A stretch of 37,494 nt of DNA from a virus. The stretch spans positions 1 through 37,494 of IMG/VR virus record IMGVR_UViG_3300030103_000216; one strand, given 5' to 3'. The notes beneath the pieces are model-generated. The model was not told where the DNA came from, made no database searches, and saw only the letters and a list, made by a program, of their open reading frames with translations. Shown here piece by piece: positions 1 to 9,800 of this stretch (the first letter of the stretch is position 1; every line of letters begins with the position of its first letter). A program made the position numbers and the translations under genes.

Positions 1-143
1 TGAGTTAGAAGCACGTGCACGTACATACTTTGAAAAAATGAGCACAGGTAAATACAAATACGAATTGCCTGAACTAGCTACATGGAACAAAGAATGGTGG
101 CTAACTGATACAATGATGGACAGTTATGCAGGCCGTAAGTTTG
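1..143 (+). repeat. Left copy of the 143-bp window-end repeat
   Basis: Identical to 37352-37494 except T79 versus C37430, the third base of an Ala codon. The repeat lies within the coding sequence of the giant internal virion protein. The likely reading is circularisation overlap of an assembled contig, not a T7-type terminal repeat, because physical ends rarely fall inside a gene. Confidence 0.9.
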
Positions 144-3100
144 TAAAATATACAGGTGGTGCTGGCGATCAAAACGTATTTACAACAGGCTACAGAATGT
201 CTGTAAACGGTTTGTTTATGGCATACCACACAGAATTAGAAAAAGGCACAGATCCAAAAGTAGCATACGAAAAGATATTTATGCACGAAACACAGAACTT
301 TGCACAAGATATAGTGCAGTCTGTAATTACATTAGCTAATGATACGCCTTGGATGATTACTGGTTTTGTTGGTGGTAGCGGTGGAACAATCGCAGTTAGT
401 ACAGCAACAGGACAGCTTTGGGCAGCACCAGCAGCACCTTTTGTTGGTATGGGTACAGCGTTTGCATTGCCTGAAGCGTTGCGTGACGTATATCTAAGGG
501 CAATCCTTAATGACGAAGTAAATGACTTTGATGAATTTTTAGATGAGTTTCTTAACACCAAAACGCTGTCAAAATTTTTAAAATACGAATTGGTAGGTGC
601 AGCTACATTTGGTTCAGGCAGACTTGTAAAGGCAGCAGGCGGTAACAGGCTTGCACAGCTATCTGCTGAAATACCAACAATGGTTACCCTATCATCTGTT
701 CTTGAAGGACAAGTGCCAACACGTAAAGATTTTGCACACGCTGCTGTTCTTATGTTTGGTATACACGGTGCGTCACGTAGTATTCCAACAATGATTGAGG
801 TGTACAGAAAATATGGTATGCACCCTAGAGATCAGGTCAAACTTGCAGAAAAACGGTCTGACATCAAAGCAGAATATGAAGATGGTCAAGTGCCTTCAAT
901 ATTTAGGGAAAGCAATGAATTTATCATTGAGCACCTAGAAAAGAAAACAAACATCAAATTAGTACCTGCACCAAAATTTAGTGCAAACGAAGCTGTCAAA
1001 ACATCTATTGAAGGTGGTGAAAATGGCAGAGTGCTTGACCGTATTGAGGGTAAAGATGGCACAATTTACTACATTGTTGAAAAGTCTAATGGTGAAAAAG
1101 TAAACATTAGAGAAACAGAATTACATAAACAAGAACAGGTGGGTGACGTACAGGTCACTGTAGAAAGCAACGGCAAAATTAAAGTAGCTGAAAAAGTAGA
1201 AAAGATAGAAGATGGTCAAAAATCAGGACGTATAGAAAGTGACGTTGCAAAATACGTTGAAAGAACTGAAGCAGACGCACCAAACTTTATTAAAGTAGAA
1301 ATGCCGAAAGCTGTTTCTGAAATACTTGACGTAGGTAATGGCAGTGCAGTCACGCCACGTACAGTAAAATCAGGCAAAGATGGCAGTATTGGTAACCAAA
1401 ACTTTGTTCTAAACAGCAAATTCTACCCTAAACTTGTTAAAGAAATAAAAACACAAGCAGATACCGTTCTGCCTAAATTTAAAAATATAAGTGCACAAGT
1501 CAAAGATGTGTTTGGTGTAGGTGCTAAAAAAGCATCTAAAGCTGACACGGTTATGGTTGTTACTAAAGACGGTGTTCAGCAAGCCAAAAATGACACAATA
1601 GTTTTGCGAAACAAAGACGGATACTATGGTGTCAACAAGCGTATGTTTGACGCTATGAGTAAGTACGAGCAAGACGGTCAAGTTTTAAGTGCTGATATAG
1701 CAATGACTAATGGCTATGTGATATTTTTGCCACAAAACGGTTCAAAGCCTATTGGCTACATTAGAGTAGAAAAAGCCAACGGCAAGACAGAACAACAATC
1801 AAGAGATTATTACGACAACTACAAAGAACAAAGTAGTAAAAGTTACTATGACAAGCACAGAAGCAGCAAAGGTGGCAACGAATGGGGCATACCTGAAGAA
1901 CCTGCTGGATCTATGCCTAACAAAAACTTGCATTTTAAAGACCTGTTTAACAATCACAAAGGGCTAGATACCTTTGATCTTGTTGACATGGTTAAGGTAT
2001 TGATTGAGCAAACGCCTATTGTAAAGAAAATGCCACTTAATCTACGTGGTTACTTCAAAAGCATAGAGGGGCGTGACGGTAAGGTAGACGGTACAAAGCT
2101 AGAAGTGGCTGTAAATAAGGCACTAGCAGAAAACCCTAAAGATTTTACTATGACATTGGCACACGAAATAGGCCACCTAATAGACTATTTGCCTGAAGCT
2201 ACAATGAAAAAAGGCAATATTCTAGGGTCATTGGCAGGGCTAAAGGGCTATATGAACAAGTGGATTGATGGCAAAGCAGATGGTGCGAAGCCACTAAATC
2301 CAAAAGAAATAGCTGCAATGAAACTAGAAGCAGAAAATATTGCAGCAAAGAACGCAAAGAAAACAGAAAAAGAAATAGAAGGTCTTGGTGACAAAGAATC
2401 AAAAATTACACCTGACACTATTCTACAAATATTTCGTGACCCACAAGCAAGGGAAATTATAGACCCATCTTTCTATGATGCGTTTACAAAATTGTCTGAC
2501 AGCCTAAAGAAAGAGGTTGTTAAGGATGCTATGAAAGGTCTTATGAGCCATCATATGAAGGCCATAGCAGATAAAATAAATGGCAGAAAACCTGCAAGTG
2601 AAGCAACAACGGTAGATGCACAAGTACAATTTGCACGTATGTTTGAAACAGAAATGCAAAATCGTGGCCTTGTAAACAGGGAAATGATTACAAACGAATT
2701 GAAGATGTTGTCACAAAGATGGAAACCTTTTGATAGAGCATCAGACCCTAAATATACAGCATATCGTGACAGCCCACGTGAATTGATGGCTGACTTTATG
2801 ATGGCGTTTTTACTGCGTCCTAACTGGACACGTATCAATGCACCCAAGTCATTCGATTTATTTATGCACCATATGTACAAACGGCCTGAAGTACAGCTTC
2901 AATACCTTAAATTGCAGAACGAACTAGCTGCTGGCCCTGAAGCTAGGTCAGGTGCAGTGCATACAAAAGTATCAAATATGTTTGCCGAAAGTGCTGTCAA
3001 AATACAAAAGTCGATGGAAAACCAATGGCAGCCTAACAAAACTGATGCGTTACACGCTACATGGATTGACACGTTTGCTTATATTTACAGACGTATTGGT

Positions 3101-5674
3101 GGCCCAAATCAAAAATGGTTGGGCAATGTTGGCAAGCGTTACATGGATAAAGACGCACTAAACTTAAACTGGCGTATAGAAGATTACAGGTACAGACACA
3201 CCTATTTGCAAAGGTACGGCACTGATTTTGTAAACAAGATTATCGAACCATTAGCAGCTAAAGGATACAACATACATCAGCTATCTACTATGCTGCTGTA
3301 TCGTAACCTTATGTATTCACAACAAAGGGCAGGTGTAGCAAACCCATTAGGGCTATGGTCACGAATAAAGGAAATAGGTCTTGATGGTGTAATTAAAGAA
3401 AACCAAGTAGAAGGACGTACAGCTAAACAACTGTATGAAAGCTACAAATCACAACACCCTGAACTAGACGTTATGGCAGATAAATTCTTTGCTTTGCGTC
3501 AGGAATATATGCGTCCAGTGCTAGAAGAAAGTAAATTCTTTAACAAAGAGGACATGGCAAAAATCCTAGATAACAACGAATACATTACATTTAGTGTAGA
3601 AAAACACGTGCTTGCTAGAATTGAAAAGTACGGTGGTTACAAGGTTGCAACACCAGCTATCAGAAAAACAGAAGGTACACTTGGCAATATTGTTGATCCG
3701 CTAATGTCCACAATGGAAAAAGATATGTTGTTGTTGACCCAGCTTAAATTAAACAGGCTGAAGTACGACACGATACATTGGATGTTAAAAAACAAAAACT
3801 GGTTAGAAAAGTTTGACCGTCCTGATTTTACAAAAGACGTAGTTATACAAAAAGCAACAATTAAAAAAGGCAGTAACAGTGGTGAACCTGAACCAGCACC
3901 ACAAGGCATGGACATTGTTGATGTAGTCGTAGACGGTAAGGTTAAATATTACTACATGAACAAAACAGCAGCAGAAGCGTTTAAGGCAAATCCATACATT
4001 ACGTTTGAAGGCATACAGTATTTGTCTGCTTTCAACACTTTTTTCCGTTCTATATTTACTGAATACAATCCCCTGTTTTGGGGCAAGAATATGTTTAGAG
4101 ATACAGGGCGTGCTGTACGTAATCTGCCAAAGGCTACATACTTAGACATAAAGGGTGGCGGTAAAAACGCTTATCTAAAATACCTAATCAAATCTATCCG
4201 TCCAACAATTAAGTCAATCTATGGCAAAATGGAAGGCACTGAACTTACAAGGCAGATGGAAAAGGAAGGTATCTACATTGCACAAATGGAAGGATACAGG
4301 GGTAACGCAGGGGAAAAAGCATTACAGCGTATGGTAAGGGATGGCACATTAGACCCATCTAATTACATGGTTGAAAAGATGATGCAAAAGATGTCACCAA
4401 AGCAATACGAAACTTTCTATGGCAAAACTATGGGAAGGTTCTTAGATCATTGGGGCAACAACGCTAGATTTTTAGAGCGTATGCACAAAATAGCTGGCTA
4501 TATGTATTACAAAGACGCAGTAAAGCGTGGCGAAATTAGTGCCAGCAGTAAAGAAATTATGCTGAAGGTACAGGCAGACGTAGGTAGCCCTAGCTTTTTG
4601 CGTACAGGCAAACTGCATCCAGTATCTAACAACGTGTTTATTTTCTTTAACGCAATGAAAGAAGGTATACGTGGCGACTATGTGCGTGCAAAAGAAGATC
4701 CTGTAAGCGTTCTTGGTAAAATGTTTATGTACAACACAGCACCTAAAGTTATCCAAAAGATGCTAAAATATGGTGTGTATGGTGTAGCAATGCAGCAATT
4801 CTACCAAGGCGTTAGTGATTACGATGAGCAAAATTACATTATTATACCATTGGGCTACACCAAAGAAGGCAAGCCAGTGTATTTTAGAATACCACAGGAC
4901 GAAACTGCACGTGTCATCAATGGCATAATGGGCAAAGCTATTGATGCCTACATGGGTGAAGCAGATCTTACAGACTTTGGTGCAACACTAAGTAGTGACG
5001 TAATACCAAGTGTAAACCCTGCCATTGAAATGTTTGGCGATCTAATATCTATGGGTCAGGGTCACAACCCTACAAATGATTTTACAGGCGAATACGCTAT
5101 TGACCCTACGGTATGGGAAGCAGGTGACAGTAGAACAAAGATAGCAGCGTTTCAATATATGTGGAACACGTATGGTGGTGGTGCACTGTACAGATTTAAG
5201 ACTGAAAACCCTACAGAGATTGTTAGTGAACTAGAAGAAATCTTTGCGTTTCCTATGGTTGGTACGTTTGCAAATACATTTGTTAAGGTAGGCACACATC
5301 CAAGTGTCAACCAATACAAAGATATAAAGAAAGATATGGAACTAAGGGAAAGCAGGCTAACCCTAGACTACAGGGAAGCTATTAACCTAATGCTTAGTGG
5401 CAAGAATGATGAGTTTGAACCACGTCACAAAATGGCTTTGATTGAAAAAGCTGACGTTATTAAACGTAACAAACTGCTACAAGCACAGCTAGTAAAATCT
5501 ACGAAAGGCACAGAATTGCTACAGGTTTTAGCCACAGCACAGACAAAGATAGAGAAACTAGCGGTAATGAAGGCTATATCAGAATATGAGGAAACAAGGT
5601 CTGTCTTGATGGAAAACAACCTTGAAATGGCTATACCACAATTTACGGTTGGCGATAACAAAGAAGAAAATTAG
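2..5674 (+). CDS. Giant internal virion protein (T7 gp16-like), C-terminal 1,890 residues; 5' part is at 36255-37494
   Basis: The reading frame is open to the left edge. Because the window ends overlap, it is the continuation of the gene starting at 36255; the ATG at 38 is internal, and the joined protein has 2,256 residues. In T7-like phages the largest core protein is ejected into the cell and helps the genome cross the envelope. Residues here are numbered from the ATG at 38. A zinc-peptidase motif HEIGH lies at 709-713, and a possible third ligand is E915 in a PRELMAD segment, as in the large polyvalent-protein-associated domains. Around 1342-1358 is a NPLFWGKNMFRD stretch typical of such polyvalent ejected proteins (LPD38-like). 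The last 150 residues are helical and charged. The lytic transglycosylase domain is in the 36255 part. The peptidase role is inferred from the motif alone. The next gene begins 37 nt downstream. Confidence 0.85.
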   Translation, partial: ELEARARTYFEKMSTGKYKYELPELATWNKEWWLTDTMMDSYAGRKFVKYTGGAGDQNVFTTGYRMSVNGLFMAYHTELEKGTDPKVAYEKIFMHETQNFAQDIVQSVITLANDTPWMITGFVGGSGGTIAVSTATGQLWAAPAAPFVGMGTAFALPEALRDVYLRAILNDEVNDFDEFLDEFLNTKTLSKFLKYELVGAATFGSGRLVKAAGGNRLAQLSAEIPTMVTLSSVLEGQVPTRKDFAHAAVLMFGIHGASRSIPTMIEVYRKYGMHPRDQVKLAEKRSDIKAEYEDGQVPSIFRESNEFIIEHLEKKTNIKLVPAPKFSANEAVKTSIEGGENGRVLDRIEGKDGTIYYIVEKSNGEKVNIRETELHKQEQVGDVQVTVESNGKIKVAEKVEKIEDGQKSGRIESDVAKYVERTEADAPNFIKVEMPKAVSEILDVGNGSAVTPRTVKSGKDGSIGNQNFVLNSKFYPKLVKEIKTQADTVLPKFKNISAQVKDVFGVGAKKASKADTVMVVTKDGVQQAKNDTIVLRNKDGYYGVNKRMFDAMSKYEQDGQVLSADIAMTNGYVIFLPQNGSKPIGYIRVEKANGKTEQQSRDYYDNYKEQSSKSYYDKHRSSKGGNEWGIPEEPAGSMPNKNLHFKDLFNNHKGLDTFDLVDMVKVLIEQTPIVKKMPLNLRGYFKSIEGRDGKVDGTKLEVAVNKALAENPKDFTMTLAHEIGHLIDYLPEATMKKGNILGSLAGLKGYMNKWIDGKADGAKPLNPKEIAAMKLEAENIAAKNAKKTEKEIEGLGDKESKITPDTILQIFRDPQAREIIDPSFYDAFTKLSDSLKKEVVKDAMKGLMSHHMKAIADKINGRKPASEATTVDAQVQFARMFETEMQNRGLVNREMITNELKMLSQRWKPFDRASDPKYTAYRDSPRELMADFMMAFLLRPNWTRINAPKSFDLFMHHMYKRPEVQLQYLKLQNELAAGPEARSGAVHTKVSNMFAESAVKIQKSMENQWQPNKTDALHATWIDTFAYIYRRIGGPNQKWLGNVGKRYMDKDALNLNWRIEDYRYRHTYLQRYGTDFVNKIIEPLAAKGYNIHQLSTMLLYRNLMYSQQRAGVANPLGLWSRIKEIGLDGVIKENQVEGRTAKQLYESYKSQHPELDVMADKFFALRQEYMRPVLEESKFFNKEDMAKILDNNEYITFSVEKHVLARIEKYGGYKVATPAIRKTEGTLGNIVDPLMSTMEKDMLLLTQLKLNRLKYDTIHWMLKNKNWLEKFDRPDFTKDVVIQKATIKKGSNSGEPEPAPQGMDIVDVVVDGKVKYYYMNKTAAEAFKANPYITFEGIQYLSAFNTFFRSIFTEYNPLFWGKNMFRDTGRAVRNLPKATYLDIKGGGKNAYLKYLIKSIRPTIKSIYGKMEGTELTRQMEKEGIYIAQMEGYRGNAGEKALQRMVRDGTLDPSNYMVEKMMQKMSPKQYETFYGKTMGRFLDHWGNNARFLERMHKIAGYMYYKDAVKRGEISASSKEIMLKVQADVGSPSFLRTGKLHPVSNNVFIFFNAMKEGIRGDYVRAKEDPVSVLGKMFMYNTAPKVIQKMLKYGVYGVAMQQFYQGVSDYDEQNYIIIPLGYTKEGKPVYFRIPQDETARVINGIMGKAIDAYMGEADLTDFGATLSSDVIPSVNPAIEMFGDLISMGQGHNPTNDFTGEYAIDPTVWEAGDSRTKIAAFQYMWNTYGGGALYRFKTENPTEIVSELEEIFAFPMVGTFANTFVKVGTHPSVNQYKDIKKDMELRESRLTLDYREAINLMLSGKNDEFEPRHKMALIEKADVIKRNKLLQAQLVKSTKGTELLQVLATAQTKIEKLAVMKAISEYEETRSVLMENNLEMAIPQFTVGDNKEEN

Positions 5675-5711
5675 TGCAAAGATAATAAAATGATGATAAG
5701 GTGTTAGACAA

Positions 5712-6818
5712 ATGACCATTACAACTACGATAATCAAGAATAGTTACAATGGTGACGGAAACCAAGCTGCCTTCCAGTACAATTACAAGGTATTGGATGA
5801 AGCTGACATAGAAGTTTTAATAAGGGCAGCAGACGGTACTGAAACCAAAAAGACTATTCAAACACATTATACCGTTTCAGGCGTTGGCGTTGCAAGCGGT
5901 GGTAATGTCACGTTTACGGCAGGTAACATACCAATCGTAGGCGAAACTGTTGTATTGCGTAGAGCGACAGCACAAACACAAACATTAGATCTAGTAGAAA
6001 ACGATCCGTTTAGTGCAGAAAGTATTGAAGCTGCATTAGACAGAACTGTTGCAATCAACCAAGAACTACAGGAACAGGTTGATCGTGCAATAAAACTTTC
6101 TCCCACCAACACTATCACTTCCTCCGAATTTACTGTTGACGCTGCTAACAGGGCCAACAGAGTGTTGGCATTTGACCCTGCTGGCGAACTATCTATTGCT
6201 CAATCTTTGGGTGATTATCAGGGTAATTGGTCAGCAGGGTATTCTTATAACCAGCGTGACATTGTAAAGGATGCGTCTAACGATAACATCTACTTATGTA
6301 TTACCGCACACACATCATCAGGTTCAACACCATTATCAGGTAACGCTGACATTGGTAAATGGGCATTAATTGTAGATGCAGTAGCAGCAGCAACAAGTGC
6401 ACAGGCAGCAGCAGCTAGTCAAGTAGCAGCAGCAGCAAGCGAAGCACAAACAACTATTGATGCAGCAACAGCAGCAACAGAAGCAGGCAACGCATTTAAT
6501 TCTGCACAAGCTAGTGCACAAAGTGCTAGTGCAGCAAATTCATCAGCAAACACTGCCAGCAGTAAGGCCAACGAAGCAAGTCTAAGTGCCACATCTGCAA
6601 GTAATAGTGCTGATGTAGCAACAGCAGCAGCAGTAAGTGCAGCAGCTTCTTCAGGCGGTGGGGTTGTAAAAGTCACCGCAAATGATACAAATGCTAATAC
6701 ATTGCAACAAAAATTGCAGGCAGGTGTTGGCATAAATCTTAGTGTGAAAAACGCTGGTAGTAATGAATTATTAGAGATTGGGTCAGACGCTATCGTCTAC
6801 GCAATCGCATTGGGGTAA
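5712..6818 (+). CDS. Tail fibre protein with T7 gp17-like N-terminal attachment domain
   Basis: 368 residues. Residues 1-140 match the N-terminal virion-binding domain of T7-type tail fibres (MTITTTIIKNSYNGDG start, then the ALDRTVAINQELQEQVDRAI helix). Residues about 168-218 (GNWSAGYSYNQRDIVKD ... GKWAL) resemble a small carbohydrate-binding-type beta module. Residues 220-310 are almost entirely Ala/Ser/Thr with some Gln/Asn and Glu, suggesting a trimeric coiled or helical shaft. The C-terminal 55 residues form a short beta-rich cap. It is shorter than T7 gp17 (553 aa) and has no obvious large receptor-binding tip, so the next, very large gene may supply receptor contacts. AAGGTG lies 8-9 nt before the ATG. 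It lies between the internal virion protein and the giant tail protein, co-directional with both. Confidence 0.82.
   Translation: MTITTTIIKNSYNGDGNQAAFQYNYKVLDEADIEVLIRAADGTETKKTIQTHYTVSGVGVASGGNVTFTAGNIPIVGETVVLRRATAQTQTLDLVENDPFSAESIEAALDRTVAINQELQEQVDRAIKLSPTNTITSSEFTVDAANRANRVLAFDPAGELSIAQSLGDYQGNWSAGYSYNQRDIVKDASNDNIYLCITAHTSSGSTPLSGNADIGKWALIVDAVAAATSAQAAAASQVAAAASEAQTTIDAATAATEAGNAFNSAQASAQSASAANSSANTASSKANEASLSATSASNSADVATAAAVSAAASSGGGVVKVTANDTNANTLQQKLQAGVGINLSVKNAGSNELLEIGSDAIVYAIALG
6376..6655 (+). repeat. Low-complexity GCA/AGT-rich tract encoding the Ala/Ser shaft of the tail fibre
   Basis: Within the fibre gene the codons gca and agt/agc recur in imperfect short arrays (for example gcagcagcagctag, gtagcagcagcagc, gcaacagcagcaac). 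The translated product is an Ala/Ser repeat region with no stop codons. Imperfect trinucleotide arrays of this kind can vary in length by slippage or recombination, which would change shaft length. The repeat is degenerate rather than a clean microsatellite. Confidence 0.6.
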
Positions 6819-6824
6819 AAACAT

Positions 6825-9800
6825 ATGGCAAAAAAGATTATACACAGATATGTGTTCGATGCAGCAAATCGAACTGTGCTAATAAACGAAATTATTGCAC
6901 AAAAACGATTGCTGACAATTACAAACACTACAGCAAATGAAATCTTATATGCTTTCCCTGACACTGTAAGAGGTGCATCTTCTTACAATATCGACACAAC
7001 AGCTAAAACTACAACCATTACCCTAGACATTGACACAACAGCAATGGGTGTTTACGCAAACCCCACGCAGACAGGATATTCAGGTAGTGGTACAGATTTA
7101 CAATTTACCATTGCTAAGAATACTCCAACTAAAAATTATGAGATTACTGTAACAACAACAGGTACAGGCTATGCAGTAGATGAAACAATTATTGTTGCTG
7201 GAAGTCAGTTAGGTGGAACATCAGCTAACGATGCTACAGTTACAATTACATCAGTAGATGGTAGCGGTGCTGTTACAGGTGTGTCTATTGCTGGCAAACC
7301 TTTGCTTGATGAACTGCAAATATTTATTGAAAAAGACAGCACAGAAATGCGTCCTGACAAGACGTATACTGACCCTGTATCTAAGTTTCGTGTATCACAA
7401 CCTGAAAACCTAATTGATACAGACTTTGAATATGGATTGCAGTCTACAAAATGGGAAACGCTAGAACTAATACGTAACATTCCAACGTTCTTTAGTCGTA
7501 ATGGTGACCAAGATCTTGATATTACTGAAATGACTACTGTACAAGACAGTAATCAGATTAGGGTTGTTACGTCAGATCAGCACAACTTAGTACAAGGTAA
7601 CCCTATTATTGTTATTGGTAGCCGAAACAATAACGCTAATGGTGGCTTTGTTGTTACTAAGATTGTAGACCCAACAACATTTGTATTTACAGCTAAAGCA
7701 AACATAGCAACTACAGGTTCTATCAAGGATACTTACACACAAGTATTCCTAGCATCTATTTATCAGGGTACTGAATTTAAACTAGAAAACGTTAATGGCA
7801 TCACGACTGATGAGGGCAATCCATCAAAACTAACAGTATCTACAGAATACCCATTAGGGTTGAATGAGGGCACGTCCTTCTTCTTAGTTAATTCTGTTGG
7901 TCAAAAGATTGTTAATTACACAGCAGGTGCAAGTAATGTTGTACACGAAAACTTTGTAAACATTGGTAACTCTACACAGGGCAACCAGCCTACAGGTGAA
8001 ACTGGTCATGTGTGGACATACGGTGCGATAGATACGCACAACTATATTCCAAAACACGCACCATCAGAAGGCTGTATTACCAAATGGTTTGTGCAAGGCA
8101 CAGGGGCAAACAACACAATAACTGTAAACACAGCAGGCGGTGTTGAAACAATTACGTTTGACGATAGCCCACATGGATTTACTGACGGTCAATATGTAGT
8201 TTACCTACACGGTGACGGTAATGGTGCAATGGGTGGCCTTACAGACACACGGCCATATTGGGTACGTGTCATAGATGCCAACACAATATACCTAACTCTA
8301 CAAGGGCCAACAGGTACAGGTAGGGTTAATATTACAAACTACGGTAGCTTTAATGGGCATAGTAGATCTTGCTTTACAACAGCATTTGACCCTGTACAAA
8401 TCTACACAGGATCATCACAAGAAGAAGTAAGGTTCAACAGCGTTATACCGTTTATTGCTAACAATCCTAATCAAGCATTTATATGTTTCTATTCATATGT
8501 CGGTATTAACTCTACATCTTACTTTGTAAATAATTCTGACAACCTAGCTAGTTACAATCAAAACTCATCACAGATTTTATTCCCACGTAATGTACGTGTG
8601 GTAAACAACGAAACAATTATGCAGTTTAGTCGTTACCCTAACAGTGGTGCACTAAACATGAGCCGATCATCACATGGTGGTGCTGTGGTTCTTATGGATG
8701 TAAACCCCAACGCTAATACAATTTGGTTTCAAAACCACGGACTTTCACAAGGTGATGTAGTTAGATTTGGGTCATCATCATCTAGTGTGCCTAGTGGCAT
8801 GACAAGAAACGATTACTACAATGTCTATCCTGTAAACGCTAACAGAATTAAATTTTCTGATTATCGTGCTAACGGACAAAACAACCTTACATCACAGGGT
8901 GCTACAAGTGCCACGATGGACATTACTGGCTGGTCAGCTATTGACGGTGCAGATTTTATTGACGCAACGCAAACTATAACACCACCAGTAGCGACTATAG
9001 ATTATTCTGTATCAGTACAAAACAATGGCAGTGCAAATAAATTCTACATTGATGGTATAGAAAGCCCTGTACTAGAATTGACAGAAGGCAACACCTACAG
9101 GTTTGACCAATCTGACGGTAGCAATGCTAACCATCCATTTAAGTTTAGCGAAACAGCAGATGGCACACATGGTGGCGGTTCAGAATACACAACCAATGTG
9201 GCCTATACAGGTACAGCAGGCACAGATGGCTTGCTAACAATAACAATAGCTAGTGGTGCACCTACGTTATATTACTATTGTGGTGTACACAGTGGAATGG
9301 GTGGACAAGCTAATACACCAGTGCCTACATCAACAACACTTGGTCATGGCCTTACAGATGGTGACCCTGTTGTATACTCTAACGAGGGTAACACAACGAT
9401 TGGTGGACTTACAAACGCAGCAACTTATTATGTTGCAAACGCATCAGAATTTAAAACACAGTTAGCTACTACAGCTACAGGATACACAACACCTGACATT
9501 ACATTTAGACACTCAACAGGTGGTTCACGAACTACTGGCTACATTTACAGCTATGCTTATGTATGGCGTAACAGTCATGGTTTTGTAACTGGTGACCGTG
9601 TTCAGTACACATCTAATACACCAGTACAAGGTTTGCGTAACGGTGCGTTCTATTACATCAGACGTATTGATGCCAACAGATTTTATTTCTACAGGACATT
9701 AGCAGGTGCACAATCAGGTTCAAGCTGGCCTGACCGTATCTTGTTTGCACTACCATATTCAGGCACAGGACGTGTAAGAAAGACAACTATTGTTGATCTG

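Noticed and set aside
38-40. ATG at 38 as the start of the first gene
   Set aside because: The frame is open upstream to the window edge, and the matching position at 37389 is codon 379 of the gene starting at 36255.
1-143. T7-type direct terminal repeat
   Set aside because: It lies inside one gene, is short, and the two copies differ by a base; assembly overlap fits better.
190-561. Frames on the - strand inside the large structural genes
   Set aside because: They mirror strong coding frames on the + strand, lack ribosome sites and have Ser/Leu/Ile-rich shadow composition.
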